From Geosiphon pyriformis (Eukaryota > Glomeromycota > Glomeromycetes > Archaeosporales > Geosiphonaceae), in NCBI GenBank assembly GCA_016748015.1, contig JAAOMT010000570.1, positions 66,043 through 130,042 on the forward strand: a DNA stretch of 64,000 nucleotides, read 5' to 3'. Positions 21,056-32,829 of the stretch are shown here, in pieces. The position numbers and the translations under genes were made by a program. The notes beneath the pieces are model-generated. The model did not search any database and had not been told where the DNA came from. It saw nothing but the letters and a program-made list of their open reading frames with translations. Positions within the stretch are counted from its first letter, which is position 1, and each line of letters opens with the position of its first letter.

Positions 21056-24000
21056 ATAATTAAAGTTCTAATGTTTGGTTTAGTTTAGTTTAAATTCAAT
21101 TAAATCATTAAACTAAACTAAACTTGAACAAAAGATTTAACAAAATTTCAAACTTGAACTTGAACTAGACTTAAAATTACCAAACTTGAATCAAATCCAA
21201 ACATATGTAATAAGTCTGATTTAAGTTTAATTTAAAGTTCATAAACATGTTCAAATTTGATTATTAAAAACATTATATTATATTATATTATTATTTAATT
21301 TTTTTTTAATGGTTCTAATATTTATAATTAAAAACACTGTGTTGCTCTTATAATTTTAAGCATTAAACAAGACTTCATATCTGTAATCATATTTCTATTT
21401 GTAAAAAAGCATATTTAGAAGCAACAGATAATCTTTGAATTGCCAAATAATTACAAATCATATATATAAAACAAAGAAATTGTGTTTAATATGTCTAAAT
21501 ATTAAATTATTAATAAAATATTAATTTAAATAAATATTTTTTGTAATATATCTTCTACTATGCTATTATATTTATTTCCCTATTGATCATTTTTTTAAAG
21601 ATTTAATGATTAATTTTATTAAGTTTTTCTTTTTTATCATCATTAAAATTTGCTTCTAATATGAATTGTGTAATTAATATTATAATATTATTAAAATTGT
21701 TATTCAACAAAAAACTGTCATTTGATGTTGATATAATATTTAGTATATACTTTATTTTAAGGAAAGTATGTATTCTAAAAATTTATTTATTATGTAAAAA
21801 TTGGAAAATAAAACTGTTTGAATAAATTAATAACTTATAATTCTTTTATTTTATTAATATTATTATTCAAAAATTCTTTTTTTGTGAAATAATAAAATTT
21901 TCTCTTTGAATCTAATACAATACAGAACATTACAGTTATATTTGTTTTAGAGTAATATTTAACCAATTTTCTTTTTACTGTTCTAGCCATTATAACAAAT
22001 AATAGATCTAATATTAAATATGTTAAATAAATAACTAAATAAATACAATCAAAATTATAATACTTTACCAGATTTATTATTATCAACTGTGTTTTTGATG
22101 TGATTAAAAATAATATTAAAAAAGAGAATAATTAAAGAGGCAGTATTATTTAAACTAGTTAATATTTTGGTCATAATATTTTTAAATAGTTTAAAGAATT
22201 TAGTAATTTTATTAAAAACAGCTTATTGATTATGTAAAATAGCATATTGATAGAGATTAATATGAATGTTAATAAGGGTGTTTAATGTCTATAAATTTAC
22301 AGTTAGAATTTTTGTATTCAAATATACAGAATCAGAAAAAAATAACTTGCTAATTTAAGAAATAACCTATTTTTGACCATATTATAAGTAGAATTCTACT
22401 AAGTGAGATAATTCAGAATGAGTTTATAATATTTAATTTGATATATATTACTGATGCATTTAAGAAGCTTAAAATATTGAGGCAAAATACAGATTGCAAA
22501 GTTAAGTTTTTTAATTTTTAATTTATATAAAATTTACATTAAAAAAATTTCAGGTAAATATATTCAGTTTGGGTTTTTAACAATACTTTGGAAACATTAT
22601 TTTTTATTTTATTTAAAGCTGTTCATACTATTAAATTTAGAATATTAAAGCATTGAAATTGAAGATTTTTTAAGTTTTATTAAATGTTTTTCTTTTCTAA
22701 TTTTTTTATTAACTTTTTTATAAAAGTATTATTGTTTACAGTATTATTAAAAGTAATAACAAAAAGCTGTCAAAAAAAAATTAGGTTATAACTAATAAAA
22801 TTAATAGTAAACTTATATAAAAAAAAGTTAAATATAATTTTTTTTAAACTTTTTTTTTAACTTTTTTGGCTGAAAATTTGGCTTAAGACAATATGAAAAC
22901 CACTTAAATTAATATTAAAAAAATGTGGTTTTCAATAATATGAACATTATAATAATTCTAAGCCTTAGATAATACTAATGCTAAAAATTAAGCTCTAAAA
23001 CAATAATAAAAACCAACTTAAGTCAACAATAAGAAAATACAATTTTTGATAATATAGATATTATAATAACTTTGAGTTTTAGATAATACTAATATGCTGC
23101 ATAGTATGTTAATCTTATTATTAGTTATTAACTAATCCAAATTTATGTAAAAATATACATATATATCTTTGATATAATTCTATAATCTTTTAATATTTTA
23201 AAAAATCCATTTACAATATTTATTCTATCATATCATCTACTTATTAATTCAAAATTAATTATTGTTTATTAAAAGTTCTAATTGTTATTGATATAATAAA
23301 CAATAATGAAAACAAAAGCTTTGTTATTAAAAAATGTTTAGAAATCTAATATAAAAAAAATATTAGACTTGATAATATTTAAGTATGTCTATTATGTTAT
23401 AAATATAAATAAAAAAAAAGAACATTTTATAATAAAGATAGTACTTATTTTTAATTTTTGTCTATCCAAGACATAGAGTTCTATGATTTTATTTTTAATT
23501 AAATTAGCACAAACAAATTGAAAAATAGGGTTTAAATATTAAAATATTTTAATTAATTTAGAGTCTTTTATTATAAGAAGTAGTAGTTAACAGTTAATAG
23601 CCAAATAATAATCATATTACAAAGTTTTTTATTGTCAATATCAATAGTAGTTACTACAGAAGATTAGAACAGTTTTCTAGTTAAATTGGCCAAAAATTAT
23701 TAAAAAAAAAGCAATATTATTTGTTGAACTATTTTTTTAATTGACTTGTAATATTTTTAAACATTTTGCCTTTTTTTATAATATTCTTCTATCATAATAT
23801 ATACTATCTAATAGAAAGTCTTTAAATAATACTATAAGAGTTTGGTAGTGTTTATAGTTCTATAAGAAAATAGTTTATGTACATATTTTAAAACTGTACA
23901 TTTAATTGTTTTTTTTTTCATTTACTTAAATTTATTAAAATAGTTTCATACTTTATTCTAAAAACTATGTTTACCAAATATATTAATATTTAGACTATTT

Positions 24001-24350
24001 GGATTATTAAATTCTATTATTTCGAATTTTAAATCTTTGGTAATATTAGATAATACTAACAATGAATTTATTTTGGTAAGTTGAAGAGTAAAGTTGTTAC
24101 ATATACATAGTTTTATATTTTTTTTTAACTAATTATAATAATTAAACAAAATAATAATTAATAAACAAGTAGTACAAGTTATATTTTTTTTTAATTCTAT
24201 TAAACTTTAAACAAGTTTGTAAATTTTGAACCAGACTTAAACCAAACTTAAACTTGTCAAAAAAATTTAATATTAAACTTGAACTAAACTTATTTTGAAA
24301 AATTGGTTTGGTTCAGTTTAATTTGATTGAAATCCTATAAATAATTCAAT
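21056..24350 (-). mobile_element. Decayed hAT-type DNA transposon
   Basis: Sits inside the LINE ORF1 (alignment resumes on each side). Its ends carry many short 'aaacttgaac'/'gttcaagttt' motifs in roughly inverted arrangement (21064-21260 and 24190-24345), with 'ggtttagtttagttt' on the left and the complement of a 'ggtttggttcag' block on the right. Near the left end a minus-strand segment (22086-21835) resembles the C-terminal part of hAT transposases. Exact termini and the 8-bp target duplication cannot be fixed because of mutation. Confidence 0.5.
21835..22086 (-). pseudogene. hAT transposase remnant
   Basis: An 83-codon open stretch with 'KRKLVKYYSKTN', 'VMFCIVLDSKRKFYYFTKKEF' and 'NINKIKEL'. 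It resembles the 'KL.KYY..T......A..LDPR.K..YF' region of hAT transposases ahead of the dimerisation domain. The Asp of 'LDP' is kept and the Pro is Ser. The upstream transposase is not readable in the A+T-mutated sequence to the right. Identification rests on this one block. Confidence 0.5.
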
Positions 24351-24960
24351 AAAAGATCTTTGTTTTGTTTTCAAAACTAGTAAGAATCTGTTTAAAGACA
24401 TCATATTTGACAATACAGTTAGTAATTAATTTTAGCTTATATTAAACAATATGCTAAATAATACAATAAAAATCTTATCTAAAATTACAAAAAAATTTAG
24501 TGTAATAATAATAGAAACAAGTAACTGTTCTTGCTTTTAGAAATTTTTGGCTTTTTTGGCCATTTTCAAAAAAATAGTATTAGTAACACTAAATATAATA
24601 GCAATAATTAAAAAAACTAGTTTGTTAACTAGTCTACTATTAAAAACTTTTGAATTTTTAATAGAAATAGAGGCAACACTAAAATTAACTTAAATATGTT
24701 TCTTAAAGAAAATTTTAACTGGTAAAAAACCAGCCAAAAATAAAAAAAATGCTTTAAAGACTACTAAAAACAGTTTTTTACTATCAATACTTAAAGAAAA
24801 AGTTTTTAAAACATTCTGTTTAGCTGTTTTTACAACAAAAAAAACTTTTCTGGTTAAAACTTTATTAGATATCTTAAAAAAGATATTAAATACAGTTTTT
24901 TTACTCTTTGTTTTAATTGTGATTATAAAATTAAGATGACAAAAATAATATTTTTATATT

Positions 24961-25556
24961 ATTGTAATAAATAGTAATAAAATTATTTTAAAAACTGATT
25001 TGTAATTAATATATGTTATAAATAACAAAAAAAATTATAAAGCTAAAAAAACAAATATTAGTAATAATAATTAATAATTAGTAATAGCAAATATTTTATT
25101 GTATGATAATTATTTTTTAATATTTAAAATATATTATTTTTTTATGTTATTATAAACAATTTATAATTTTAAGTAATTATTTTAAAATTAATAAAGTAAT
25201 TTGTAATAATTTATAAATATAACTAAATACAATAATTAAATTATAAAACATTTGCTAAAATTAAATAAATAAATTATATTCTGTTAATATTAACTATTTG
25301 TTTATTTATTATTATTATAATTTTAACTTTTTTTTATATTTGAAAAGTTAATTAATAAAATATATGAAATTTGCAAAAAATGTAAATAAATGTTTTCAAG
25401 GATATTAAAAGTAAAAATAAACAATATAAAGTAAATTAAATTAAATTAAATTAAAAAATTTATTAGAAGCAATTAACATTAATAATATTTCTATATTTTT
25501 TGGTTTTTAAAAACAATTAATAAATTTTTATGAATAATTACAACATTATATACTAG
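24961..25556. other. A+T-rich stretch, nothing recognised
   Basis: Nearly pure A+T with no coding frame. It lies upstream of the LINE ORF1 start on the minus strand and may hold the decayed 5' UTR of that LINE. Confidence 0.4.
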
Positions 25557-25985
25557 TGTAGTCAAGTTCTTAATGATGCTGTCGCGTCGGGTCGCCTATA
25601 TATGGCTGTGGCCAAGGGTTTTGTTTTCAAGGATTGGTATAGGAAGTCTTTTTCGCATCGTGAATTTTGTTCGTGGTTTTGTTGTTGAACATAGGGACCG
25701 CATTTAGTTGCCGAACTCCAGGCTCAGGGTGGAATATGAGAGAATGGATCTGATAATGAGGAGCGATTTTGTTCTGCCCAGTGTTCGTGGCCTGACAGTG
25801 GTTGAGTCATGGTTTGTCGGTTTCAGATGAATTTTGTAGTGCTTTCTGGGGCAGGTGGTTTGTCGCCCGAGTGGCTGGTCACATGTAAGCAAGGTGTGAG
25901 CCACACCTATTTTAGAGTATTTTCTTTGCTGTATTGTGGTAGGCAGTGGTTGGGCTACATTCGTAAAATAATAATAATTATAAAA
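25557..25985 (+). mobile_element. 5'-truncated LINE 3' end, little mutated
   Basis: An island of balanced base composition in A+T-rich surroundings. Read with stops it gives 'NFVRGFVVEHRDRI*LPNS', 'VRGLTVVESWFVGF' and 'CRPSGWSHVSKV', resembling the C-terminal tail of a LINE ORF2. It ends in an 'aataataataatta' tail. 'actagt' occurs just before the island and just after the tail, a possible short target duplication. A recent 5'-truncated insertion is the best reading. It belongs to a different LINE subfamily from 1-2905. Confidence 0.5.
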
Positions 25986-26404
25986 CTAGTATTTATTTAA
26001 TCTAATCAATTTTTTTAAGAAATATTTTTGAACTACGACTTTAAATATTTTCAAAAAGTAATAAATGGATTTCACATGAAAAATAACATACTTTACAAGT
26101 AATAATAAATGCATTTTACAAAGAAAGAGATAAAGAAACCACAAAAAAATATATTCTAAAGTTTCTATTGTTTGCTTGCACAAAATTTTAAAATGTCTCA
26201 ATTTGGATTAATTTTTGTTTTGCAAAAACTTTTGCCAAGGTCTGTTGTATTAAACTCATAAGAATTGATTAATTTGGAGTACAGGATAAGGTATTCTATT
26301 TGGAAAGATATTTTTTAAAAAAAAACATGCAACTGTTAATTTAAAAAAACGAAAATAGAATCTAAGAAAATATTCTAGCGTATTTCCATCTATTTTATCA
26401 TTCC
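25986..26404. other. Gene-free stretch before the assembly gap
   Basis: A+T-rich with no convincing coding potential; one minus-strand open stretch (25986-26201) is low complexity. Ends in a run of N. Confidence 0.5.
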
Positions 26405-26450
26405 NNNNNNNNNNNNNNNNNNNNCCCCCCCCCCCCCCCCCCCCCCCCCC
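26405..26450. other. Assembly gap (20 N) followed by 26 C
   Basis: Twenty N are followed at once by a homopolymer of 26 C, the only C-run of this kind in the window. This looks like scaffold joining plus a low-quality read end, not biology. Order and distance across this point should not be trusted. Confidence 0.95.
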
Positions 26451-27022
26451 ATCAAAAAAAAAGGTAATATTACCTTTAAACCAATTATCTAAATAAATTT
26501 TTTAAGTAATTCACCCATTTGATTGCGTCAATGCTTCAAAAATATCGTGTAAATATTAATAAGATCATGTCTCGATTTTTGGAATTAATAAAGCCCCTCG
26601 AAAATTATGAATTTTTTAATAATCAAATCAAAATTAAAATCAAATTAATTATTTACTTTCCTTAAACATTTAATCACAATGACTTTATCCATTCATTAAA
26701 AAGTTTCATCTGATTTGATATTTTTAAATTATTCCAAAATCAAAAATTATAAAAAGATCATTTGAAAGTGAATATTTTGGCTCTTTAGTCGACTTTCCAT
26801 CGATTCAATTTTAACGACCTTTTTACGATTATTCCGTTGTTCTTTTCTATTTTTTGCTTTACGAATCTCATTTCTTTCCTTTCCCATTTCTTGGTTTACG
26901 AAATTGAACGACGGAAACTTAATGAACCATTTTGGCTTCTAAATAACGACGAATTTTTTACAAAAATAACAATTTGCCACACAAACTAAATTATAAAACC
27001 ACGATTCCCGATTAAAATAATA
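26451..27022. other. Upstream region of the secreted repeat protein
   Basis: Intermediate composition, higher in G+C than the transposon blocks. Presumably contains the promoter of the gene starting at 27023; no specific site could be assigned beyond A+T-rich stretches such as 'attataaaacc' about 30 bases upstream of the start. Confidence 0.4.
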
Positions 27023-28411
27023 ATGGTGTTAAAAACGATCACTAAAAAGCAGTTCATTTCATTAATCGTTGGTTCACTGACCCTTCTTCTCATAAATCAT
27101 AATCCAATTGTTGATTCGAAACCCATTCGTCTGTTCAAGCTTGAAAAACGTCTCACACATCGGGAATATGGTTTTCGTACGGAGGCTGGTCAATGGAAAC
27201 TCGCTTGCCTAGAAGCTGGTACACCAACTGGCACTTCACCTGTACAAACTGGTACCTCAACTAGAACAGGCACAGAGACTAGTGCACCAACTGGCACTTC
27301 GGCTGTATCAACTAGTACCTCAACTGGACCGGCCACGGGAACTGGTGGACCAACTGGCACTTCACAATGTACGGAAACTAGTACGCCAACTGGAACAACT
27401 GGACCGGCCACGGAAACTGGTACACCAACGTCTTCGGCTATACCAACTTGTACCTCAACTGGAACGGCCACGGGAACTGGCACTTGGGCTACTTCTACTG
27501 GAACGGGGACGGGAACTAGCGCACCAACTGGCACTTCGGCTATACCAACTGGTACCTCAACTGGAACGGCCACGGGAACTGATGCATTAACTGAGTCTTC
27601 AGCTGTATCAACTGGTACCTCAACTGGAACAGGCACGGGAACTAGTACACCAGCTGGTTCTTCGACTATACTAACTGGTACCTCAACTGGAACGAACACG
27701 GGAACTGGCACTTCGGCTACCTCAACTGGAACGGGGACGGAAACTGACACTTCAACTATACCAACTGGTACCTCAACTGGAACGGGCACGGGAACTGGTA
27801 CATCAACTGACGCTTCGGCTATATCAACTGATACCTCAACTGGAAAGGGCACGGGAACTGGTGCATCAACTGAGTCTTCAGCTGTATCAACTGATACCTC
27901 AACTGAAACGGGTACGGAAACTAGTGGAACAAAAACTGGCTCAGAAACTGCCCCACTAACTAGTACATTAACGAGCGCAAGAACAGGGACAAAAACAGGC
28001 ACTGCAACAGCCAAAGAAACTGTCCATTGCCCTCGATTTGAATTAACCGGACAATTCACAAATCTTAAGGGCTATCGTCCAAGCTACCAATTGCGAGCCT
28101 CCCTCCAATTTATTGACCCTTCAGGACAAAACCGGACTGTCGACCTTACCTCCCTTCTTCATCAAAATATCCAAGGTAGACCTGGGAGCACAACGACTCC
28201 TGCAACCATTCCATACCAAGCACAAGCACCATCTAATGAAATATTGAAAACTTTCTTTGAAGCACAAAATATTAAATCTTCCCAACTCCAATTTACAGAA
28301 AAGATATCATCTGGTGCCAGAAATTTTGTCTTCCCTTTGACGCCTGGGTCTGGATCATCATCGACATTAACACCAACATCGACTACCAGTGGCGTAACCT
28401 CACCTTCGTAA
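27023..28411 (+). CDS. Secreted Thr/Ser/Gly-rich repeat protein
   Basis: A 462-residue intronless reading frame. It starts with a basic N-terminus and a hydrophobic core ('[14 protein letters not shown]', residues about 11-24), a likely signal peptide. Residues about 65-325 are mucin-like repeats built from '[10 protein letters not shown]' and '[10 protein letters not shown]' variants, a likely heavily O-glycosylated stalk. A compact C-terminal part (about 335-425) begins '[16 protein letters not shown]' and contains '[17 protein letters not shown]'; I do not recognise it. A Ser/Thr-rich tail follows with no hydrophobic GPI-signal end, so it is probably secreted or wall-associated rather than membrane-anchored. 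The repeats are encoded by imperfect tandem DNA units, so length may vary between strains. Function unknown. Confidence 0.75.
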   Translation: MVLKTITKKQFISLIVGSLTLLLINHNPIVDSKPIRLFKLEKRLTHREYGFRTEAGQWKLACLEAGTPTGTSPVQTGTSTRTGTETSAPTGTSAVSTSTSTGPATGTGGPTGTSQCTETSTPTGTTGPATETGTPTSSAIPTCTSTGTATGTGTWATSTGTGTGTSAPTGTSAIPTGTSTGTATGTDALTESSAVSTGTSTGTGTGTSTPAGSSTILTGTSTGTNTGTGTSATSTGTGTETDTSTIPTGTSTGTGTGTGTSTDASAISTDTSTGKGTGTGASTESSAVSTDTSTETGTETSGTKTGSETAPLTSTLTSARTGTKTGTATAKETVHCPRFELTGQFTNLKGYRPSYQLRASLQFIDPSGQNRTVDLTSLLHQNIQGRPGSTTTPATIPYQAQAPSNEILKTFFEAQNIKSSQLQFTEKISSGARNFVFPLTPGSGSSSTLTPTSTTSGVTSPS

Positions 28412-30280
28412 ATATGTAATATCAAAATGTTAGTTTTTTTGTCGTGTGACCCTGATTGTAAAAAAAAATATTGTAAATATAAAAACAAAAATGTATTCAT
28501 CCCCTATGTAAAATTCGCTCGTTTTAGTTGTCAACATATGTCTTAAATGTAACAAGAGAAATTGCCCCAAATTATGTCCTCAAAATTTTAATAAGAAATT
28601 ATGTAAGCTTTTTATAATAATTATTATGAAATTCAAATGATTGTCGTAAATTCAATCAAAATTTTCTTTGGAAAATGAGAAATGATGAAACCCTTAATAG
28701 TAAGCACATTTGTACCATTATCAATGAAGATATTCAATTTTGATCCAACTGGTTTGTAAAAATGAATAAAAAACAAGCAAATTTTATTTCAAATTGTATT
28801 AAAAATTAATACGTATTATTATAGATATCCCATTGTGTCTACCCATACTTTTTTAGCATTATAATAAGTTATTTCTTGATCATGTAAATTAAATTTAACC
28901 ATTTTACTTTCGAAAGAAATTAAAAAAATAACACTATTTAATTTATTAAATTTGATCTATTTGTCAAAATATAAAGGTTTTGCATTTAAGAATAACCATC
29001 ATTAAATGAAATTAACAAATAAGTGTTTTAAACTAATTAAATTTTAAAAAAATTGGAATTTTACCAAATAAATAAATTTTCATATTCATAAATGATTAAA
29101 GTATTAAATTAATTTGTGTTATAATAGTTTTTAAATCATCAAAACACAACATTTAACATAATAAAATGTTTTATAAAACTATTTTTTCTTCAATCAAGCT
29201 AAATAAAGTTAGAATTTTGATTGTAATATACAATTATAACATAAATTAAAATTAATTATATTCATATAATTTGGAGTTATAACCACTTAAAATTTTTTAT
29301 AAAAATAAAAATAATAGTAATAAGTTTAACATATATAGTAATTAGAATTTTTTATTAATAAATATGTCATAAAAATTAAATTTAAATAATTATAAAATTA
29401 AATCTTAAAAACATATTTTATTGCACAAATTTTTAGTTAATATTTATTGAAAATAACAAAAACTTATTTTATATTGTATTAGTAAAAACTCTTTTTTTAG
29501 AATAATATATTTTGAGAACAAACTTATTTAAATAGTTTTATTGAAACATAAAATATTAAGTTTTGTTTTTTCTTGATTTTAAAATAAGAAACATGAATTT
29601 CGAAATATTTATTTAAAATATTGTAAATTAATTATGTTTTAAGCTTATATATACAATTATTTTTGTAATTATTATCAAGTTTGAAATAAATTTTAATTAT
29701 ATTTAAACTTAAATATTAAGTTTTTGTAAATAAATTATTTTAAAATTATGTCAAAATTTAAATTAAATAATAAATTAAGTAGTTTGTATAGAAATTATAA
29801 TATGTTATTATTTATATATTAAAAATAAAAACAATTTTTTATTTTTATATTTATTAAATTAAATTTTAATTCATATATTTAATTTTTTAAAAAAACCATA
29901 TAATAAAAATAATTTTATTTTTTAAAAAATTATAATAAAATGTATTTATTCAATACTATAAAGCTAAATTTTATAAATATTATTAATTATTAAAAATTTC
30001 AAGAAAAATATATTAAAACTTTAACAATTAATCTTTTTTTTTAAATTTTTAATCTCAAAAAAATCCAAAATTTTAAATTAAAAAATATAATTATTAAACA
30101 AATATAATAAATTTATAAAACTTACAATTATACAAAAATTAAAAAAAGTATTAATTAAATATTATATAAACACTATTAATATTTTAATAATAAAACACCA
30201 AAAAAATTATTGTTAAAGCAATTAAAAAAGCCAAAATATTTATAATTTAATCACAACTTATCACATTTTAGCACAAAGTT
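28412..30280. other. Gene-free A+T-rich intergenic stretch
   Basis: The first 300 bases are probably the 3' UTR and terminator of the secreted protein gene. From about 28900 on it is almost pure A+T. No gene, tRNA or recognisable transposon was found. Confidence 0.5.
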
Positions 30281-30720
30281 TTATTTTTCTCTTAAAAAAC
30301 ACAAAACTGGTGGTTTAAGAAATGTTAAAAAAAACTTTTTTTTAAAATTTAAAGTTAAAATTAATGATAGTAATAATTGCTTCTTAGCTATTTTATTTTT
30401 CCAGGCCATTTGAAAAAAAAACATTAACTTTACTGCTGGTTTATTGTTAAAAATTTTTAAACTCTTAATAATAGTTGTGAAAACACTAAAACTGTTCTTG
30501 ATGTGTTGTTTCAAACTTTGGCTGGTGAATAACTTTAGTCAAAAAGAAAAATTACTTTAAATTTTTTTATTTAAATACTTTTACAACATTTTGTTTAGCT
30601 GCCTTTACTATTGAGAAGGCTTTCTCAGTTATTGCTTTCTTAGTTATATTATGAGCAATATTGGTTGCTTTTTTTTTCTTTTGCTCTGGTTGTGAATGTA
30701 AAATCTACAAGGCTAAGAGA
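30281..30720 (-). mobile_element. LINE ORF1 N-terminal fragment
   Basis: The minus strand, read through stops, gives 'ATNIAHNITKKAITEKAFS', 'IVKAAKQNVVKVFK' and 'FSVFTTIIKSLKIFNNKPAVK'. These align with the ORF1 N-terminal segments at 24960-24500 and 3460-3750. Only this part is present. It borders the Vps15-like exon remnant and marks transposon insertion next to it. Confidence 0.55.
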
Positions 30721-30749
30721 GTTTTTAATTATAATATAATATATATATT

Positions 30750-30950
30750 GTTAATTAATAAAACGGTCGAATTCGCATACCTAAACGTGTTTACTTTTCA
30801 AACCTTGTTTGATCTAAGCTTAAAATATTTTTTTCTAATTGTCCATAATCCCATATCTTGATGGTTTCATCATCAGAGGCTGATGCGAAAAAACTGCGAT
30901 TAGGGGAGGTTAGCTATTCGTCTTTGGCGAGGTAGAGCTTGTTTGGTCTT
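30750..30950 (-). pseudogene. Vps15-like WD40 exon remnant
   Basis: The minus strand encodes 'SPNRSFFASASDDETIKIWDYGQLEKNI', one complete WD40 blade ending in an I-W-D. It closely resembles the WD40 blade of Vps15/PIK3R4, where F-A-S-x-S-D-D-x-T-V-K-I-W-D is followed by x-x-L-E-K-N (recalled, not searched). A splice-acceptor-like 'cttacag' precedes it near 30970, but the frame has a TAG ahead of the blade and no kinase or HEAT-repeat exons are visible nearby. On the low-coordinate side it abuts decayed LINE sequence. Most likely a gene fragment stranded by transposon activity. Confidence 0.45.
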
Positions 30951-31315
30951 CTTTTCTCAAAATTCTGTAAGATATCAAGAAATGTTAATGAAAATTGTAA
31001 ATAGAGAAATTAAACGGATGGGAATACATATCATTTCCTCAGGGAGTTGTTGTGATCTAGCAATTATTTAACCATCTGATTTTTGATTATCGTCATTTTT
31101 GTTACTCTGATAACCGACAAAAGGGCTTTCTTTTCAATGACTTTATTAAATTGTGGCGAGAATCCGACAATTGTTTCTCGCTTTTTCAAAATATAATTCA
31201 TTACTAAACTGTTGAAAAAAGTGTAATTCCACTATCTTCAGCTAATATTACAATTTACAGTGTTAAAAACATTCTTTATTCTGTCATAATTATTTCTAAG
31301 GATTTATCGGGTTTT

Positions 31316-31941
31316 TTATCCTGTAACTTGTTTTATCAATTTTGCTAAATTTATGTCAAACAATTCGCTGCGGATTGGCATCTCAGGTGTATAAAATGGA
31401 TTCTTCATCACGAAATCGCCATAGATATCATAGGTGCGACGCAAAACTAGATCGATATTTGGATGACTTGGGTCAGAAAGTATAAGGAACTTCGTACCTG
31501 CGTTGGAAAAGAAACCATCATATTTTGAGGTTATATGACGTTATCATGCTTACACAAGTGCCAAAGAACTCGACACTGTTTGATAAGATTCAAACCTGTC
31601 AAAGTCTGATAGCAATAGAGCTTGAAGGTATCCGCATCTAGGACTTCTAATCCACTGGAGGTAGCATTACGAATTGGACTTATTTTTGAGGTAATAGCAT
31701 GGACACTTTGTTTAAAAGGATCAAAAGTTATCCATTTCTTTATAAGCTTCGACTAGATGATTTTTGATTTTTAAAAATCTTTGATTCCAGTCTTGAGATC
31801 TTTAAAACAATATATATACCTGTGAAAGGTTGCTGCTAATACCAAATACTCATTATCTGTCAGTTTAGCAAGTCCTTCACTAAAATCTTTTTGATATATT
31901 AGGCCGCCCGCTTTGTTGATAATATAAAGAGAGAATATCAT
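31316..31941 (-). CDS. TRS23: TRAPP complex subunit 4 (Trs23/TRAPPC4)
   Basis: Three exons on the minus strand: 31941-31820, 31705-31596 and 31497-31316. They sum to 414 nt (137 residues plus stop) with consistent GT..AG boundaries and phases. The protein is a longin-like TRAPP core subunit acting in ER-to-Golgi vesicle tethering and Rab1/Ypt1 activation. Evidence: it begins '[17 protein letters not shown]', has '[19 protein letters not shown]', then '[10 protein letters not shown]' and ends '[16 protein letters not shown]', the TRAPPC4 signature. At about 137 residues it matches the short plant/fungal-like form and lacks the PDZ-like insertion of animal homologues. Divergent to the ArfGAP gene. 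The assembled exons leave no stop, which supports the model. Confidence 0.9.
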
Positions 31942-32829
31942 TTTGTTGTAATATTAAAAGTTTTACCACACAGAGACAATGTGATTTTTTAAACCACTCT
32001 CCTATCTAAAGCTCTATTTAATACTTCTGAATCCTGAAAATTTTAAAGAGGAAAAGAAAGGTTTAAATGTCTCCCTAATTTCCTAAATTCCAGGTTAAGA
32101 TCACTGATGCATCAAGTGATATGCACATTGCATAGTATTATTATTTAAATACCTCTAGGCTCGAGCTTTTAATATCATATTTTTGTTTTTGCATAAATTT
32201 TCGGCGGTGATCGTTCGTAAGTTTTCTATTTACATGAATTTATCATAGTTTTGGGCTTTGCTTTTCTTTCTTGATGTTGGCATCGTGATAAGCAACAGTG
32301 AGAGTGTCAACTTAGAGTGATGAAATCTTTGGTAACCGGAAATTCTTTTTTGGCTGCTACCCCCGTCACGCTGGCAACTACATTTTCCTTGTCTTTTTTA
32401 CTGAGACAGGTATTCGTGTTGCCGAACCTTTTTATAAGTGGTGTTTTGTCATTTATTACAAAAGCGCCTGGGTGTGTGAGTTTGCCAGGACGAAAAACAG
32501 GCGAATCTGATCAGTTGACAAGTTCTATGTATACCGAATCTTATCAAATATAGAATTCGATTCGATTCACTCAATTCTCATAACTAATTCAAATTTCCTT
32601 TTTTCCTCAATTCAAGAATTTAGGCTCTCAATTTCACAAATAATTGGCCCATTGCCAAATCTTGACAATTTATTTTCTTTCTCCTGGCCAAATTTACTGT
32701 AGCCTTTTATTTTATACATTATTTTTAGAATTCACATTCTTTTATCTATTATCAGCTTAATTCTCAACTTTCATTCCTTAATTCAAAGGAAAGTTTTATT
32801 AGCCACAAAAATCTCCGAGGTTTGATAAA
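31942..32829. other. Divergent intergenic region between TRAPPC4 and ArfGAP
   Basis: Probably holds both promoters. An open stretch exists on each strand around 32290-32553. The minus-strand reading 'VFRPGKLTHPGAFVINDK' looks protein-like but I could not connect it to a family or to splice sites, so no gene is called. Upstream of the ArfGAP start the sequence is pyrimidine/A-rich, typical of a fungal promoter. Confidence 0.4.

Larger units (their letters stand above)
19864..24960 (-). mobile_element. LINE ORF1 copy split by a hAT transposon
   Basis: The minus strand from about 24960 to 24350 encodes the ORF1 N-terminal part ('KQNVLKTFSLS', 'KVFNSRLVNKLVF', 'ITLNFFVILDKI'). The downstream part resumes at about 21055 ('FSLVFGIIIN', 'TTFKIKLTYVKTIFQSV') and runs through 20369-20788 to a degenerate zinc knuckle ('CFKYQNLNYLAINYK', Cys replaced) near 20150. 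The two parts align consecutively to the uninterrupted copy at 3460-5500. The intervening 3.3 kb carries hAT-like sequence, so the LINE is the older element. Confidence 0.65.

Noticed and set aside
27190-28059. A 289-codon minus-strand frame rich in Val/Pro opposite the secreted repeat protein
   Set aside because: It is the antisense shadow of the Thr/Gly repeats, which lack stops on the other strand. It has no independent start context or domain.
32317-32553. A 78-codon plus-strand frame ahead of the ArfGAP gene, and its minus-strand counterpart
   Set aside because: Neither strand gives a recognisable domain or linked exons. Left as intergenic, though the minus reading is somewhat protein-like.
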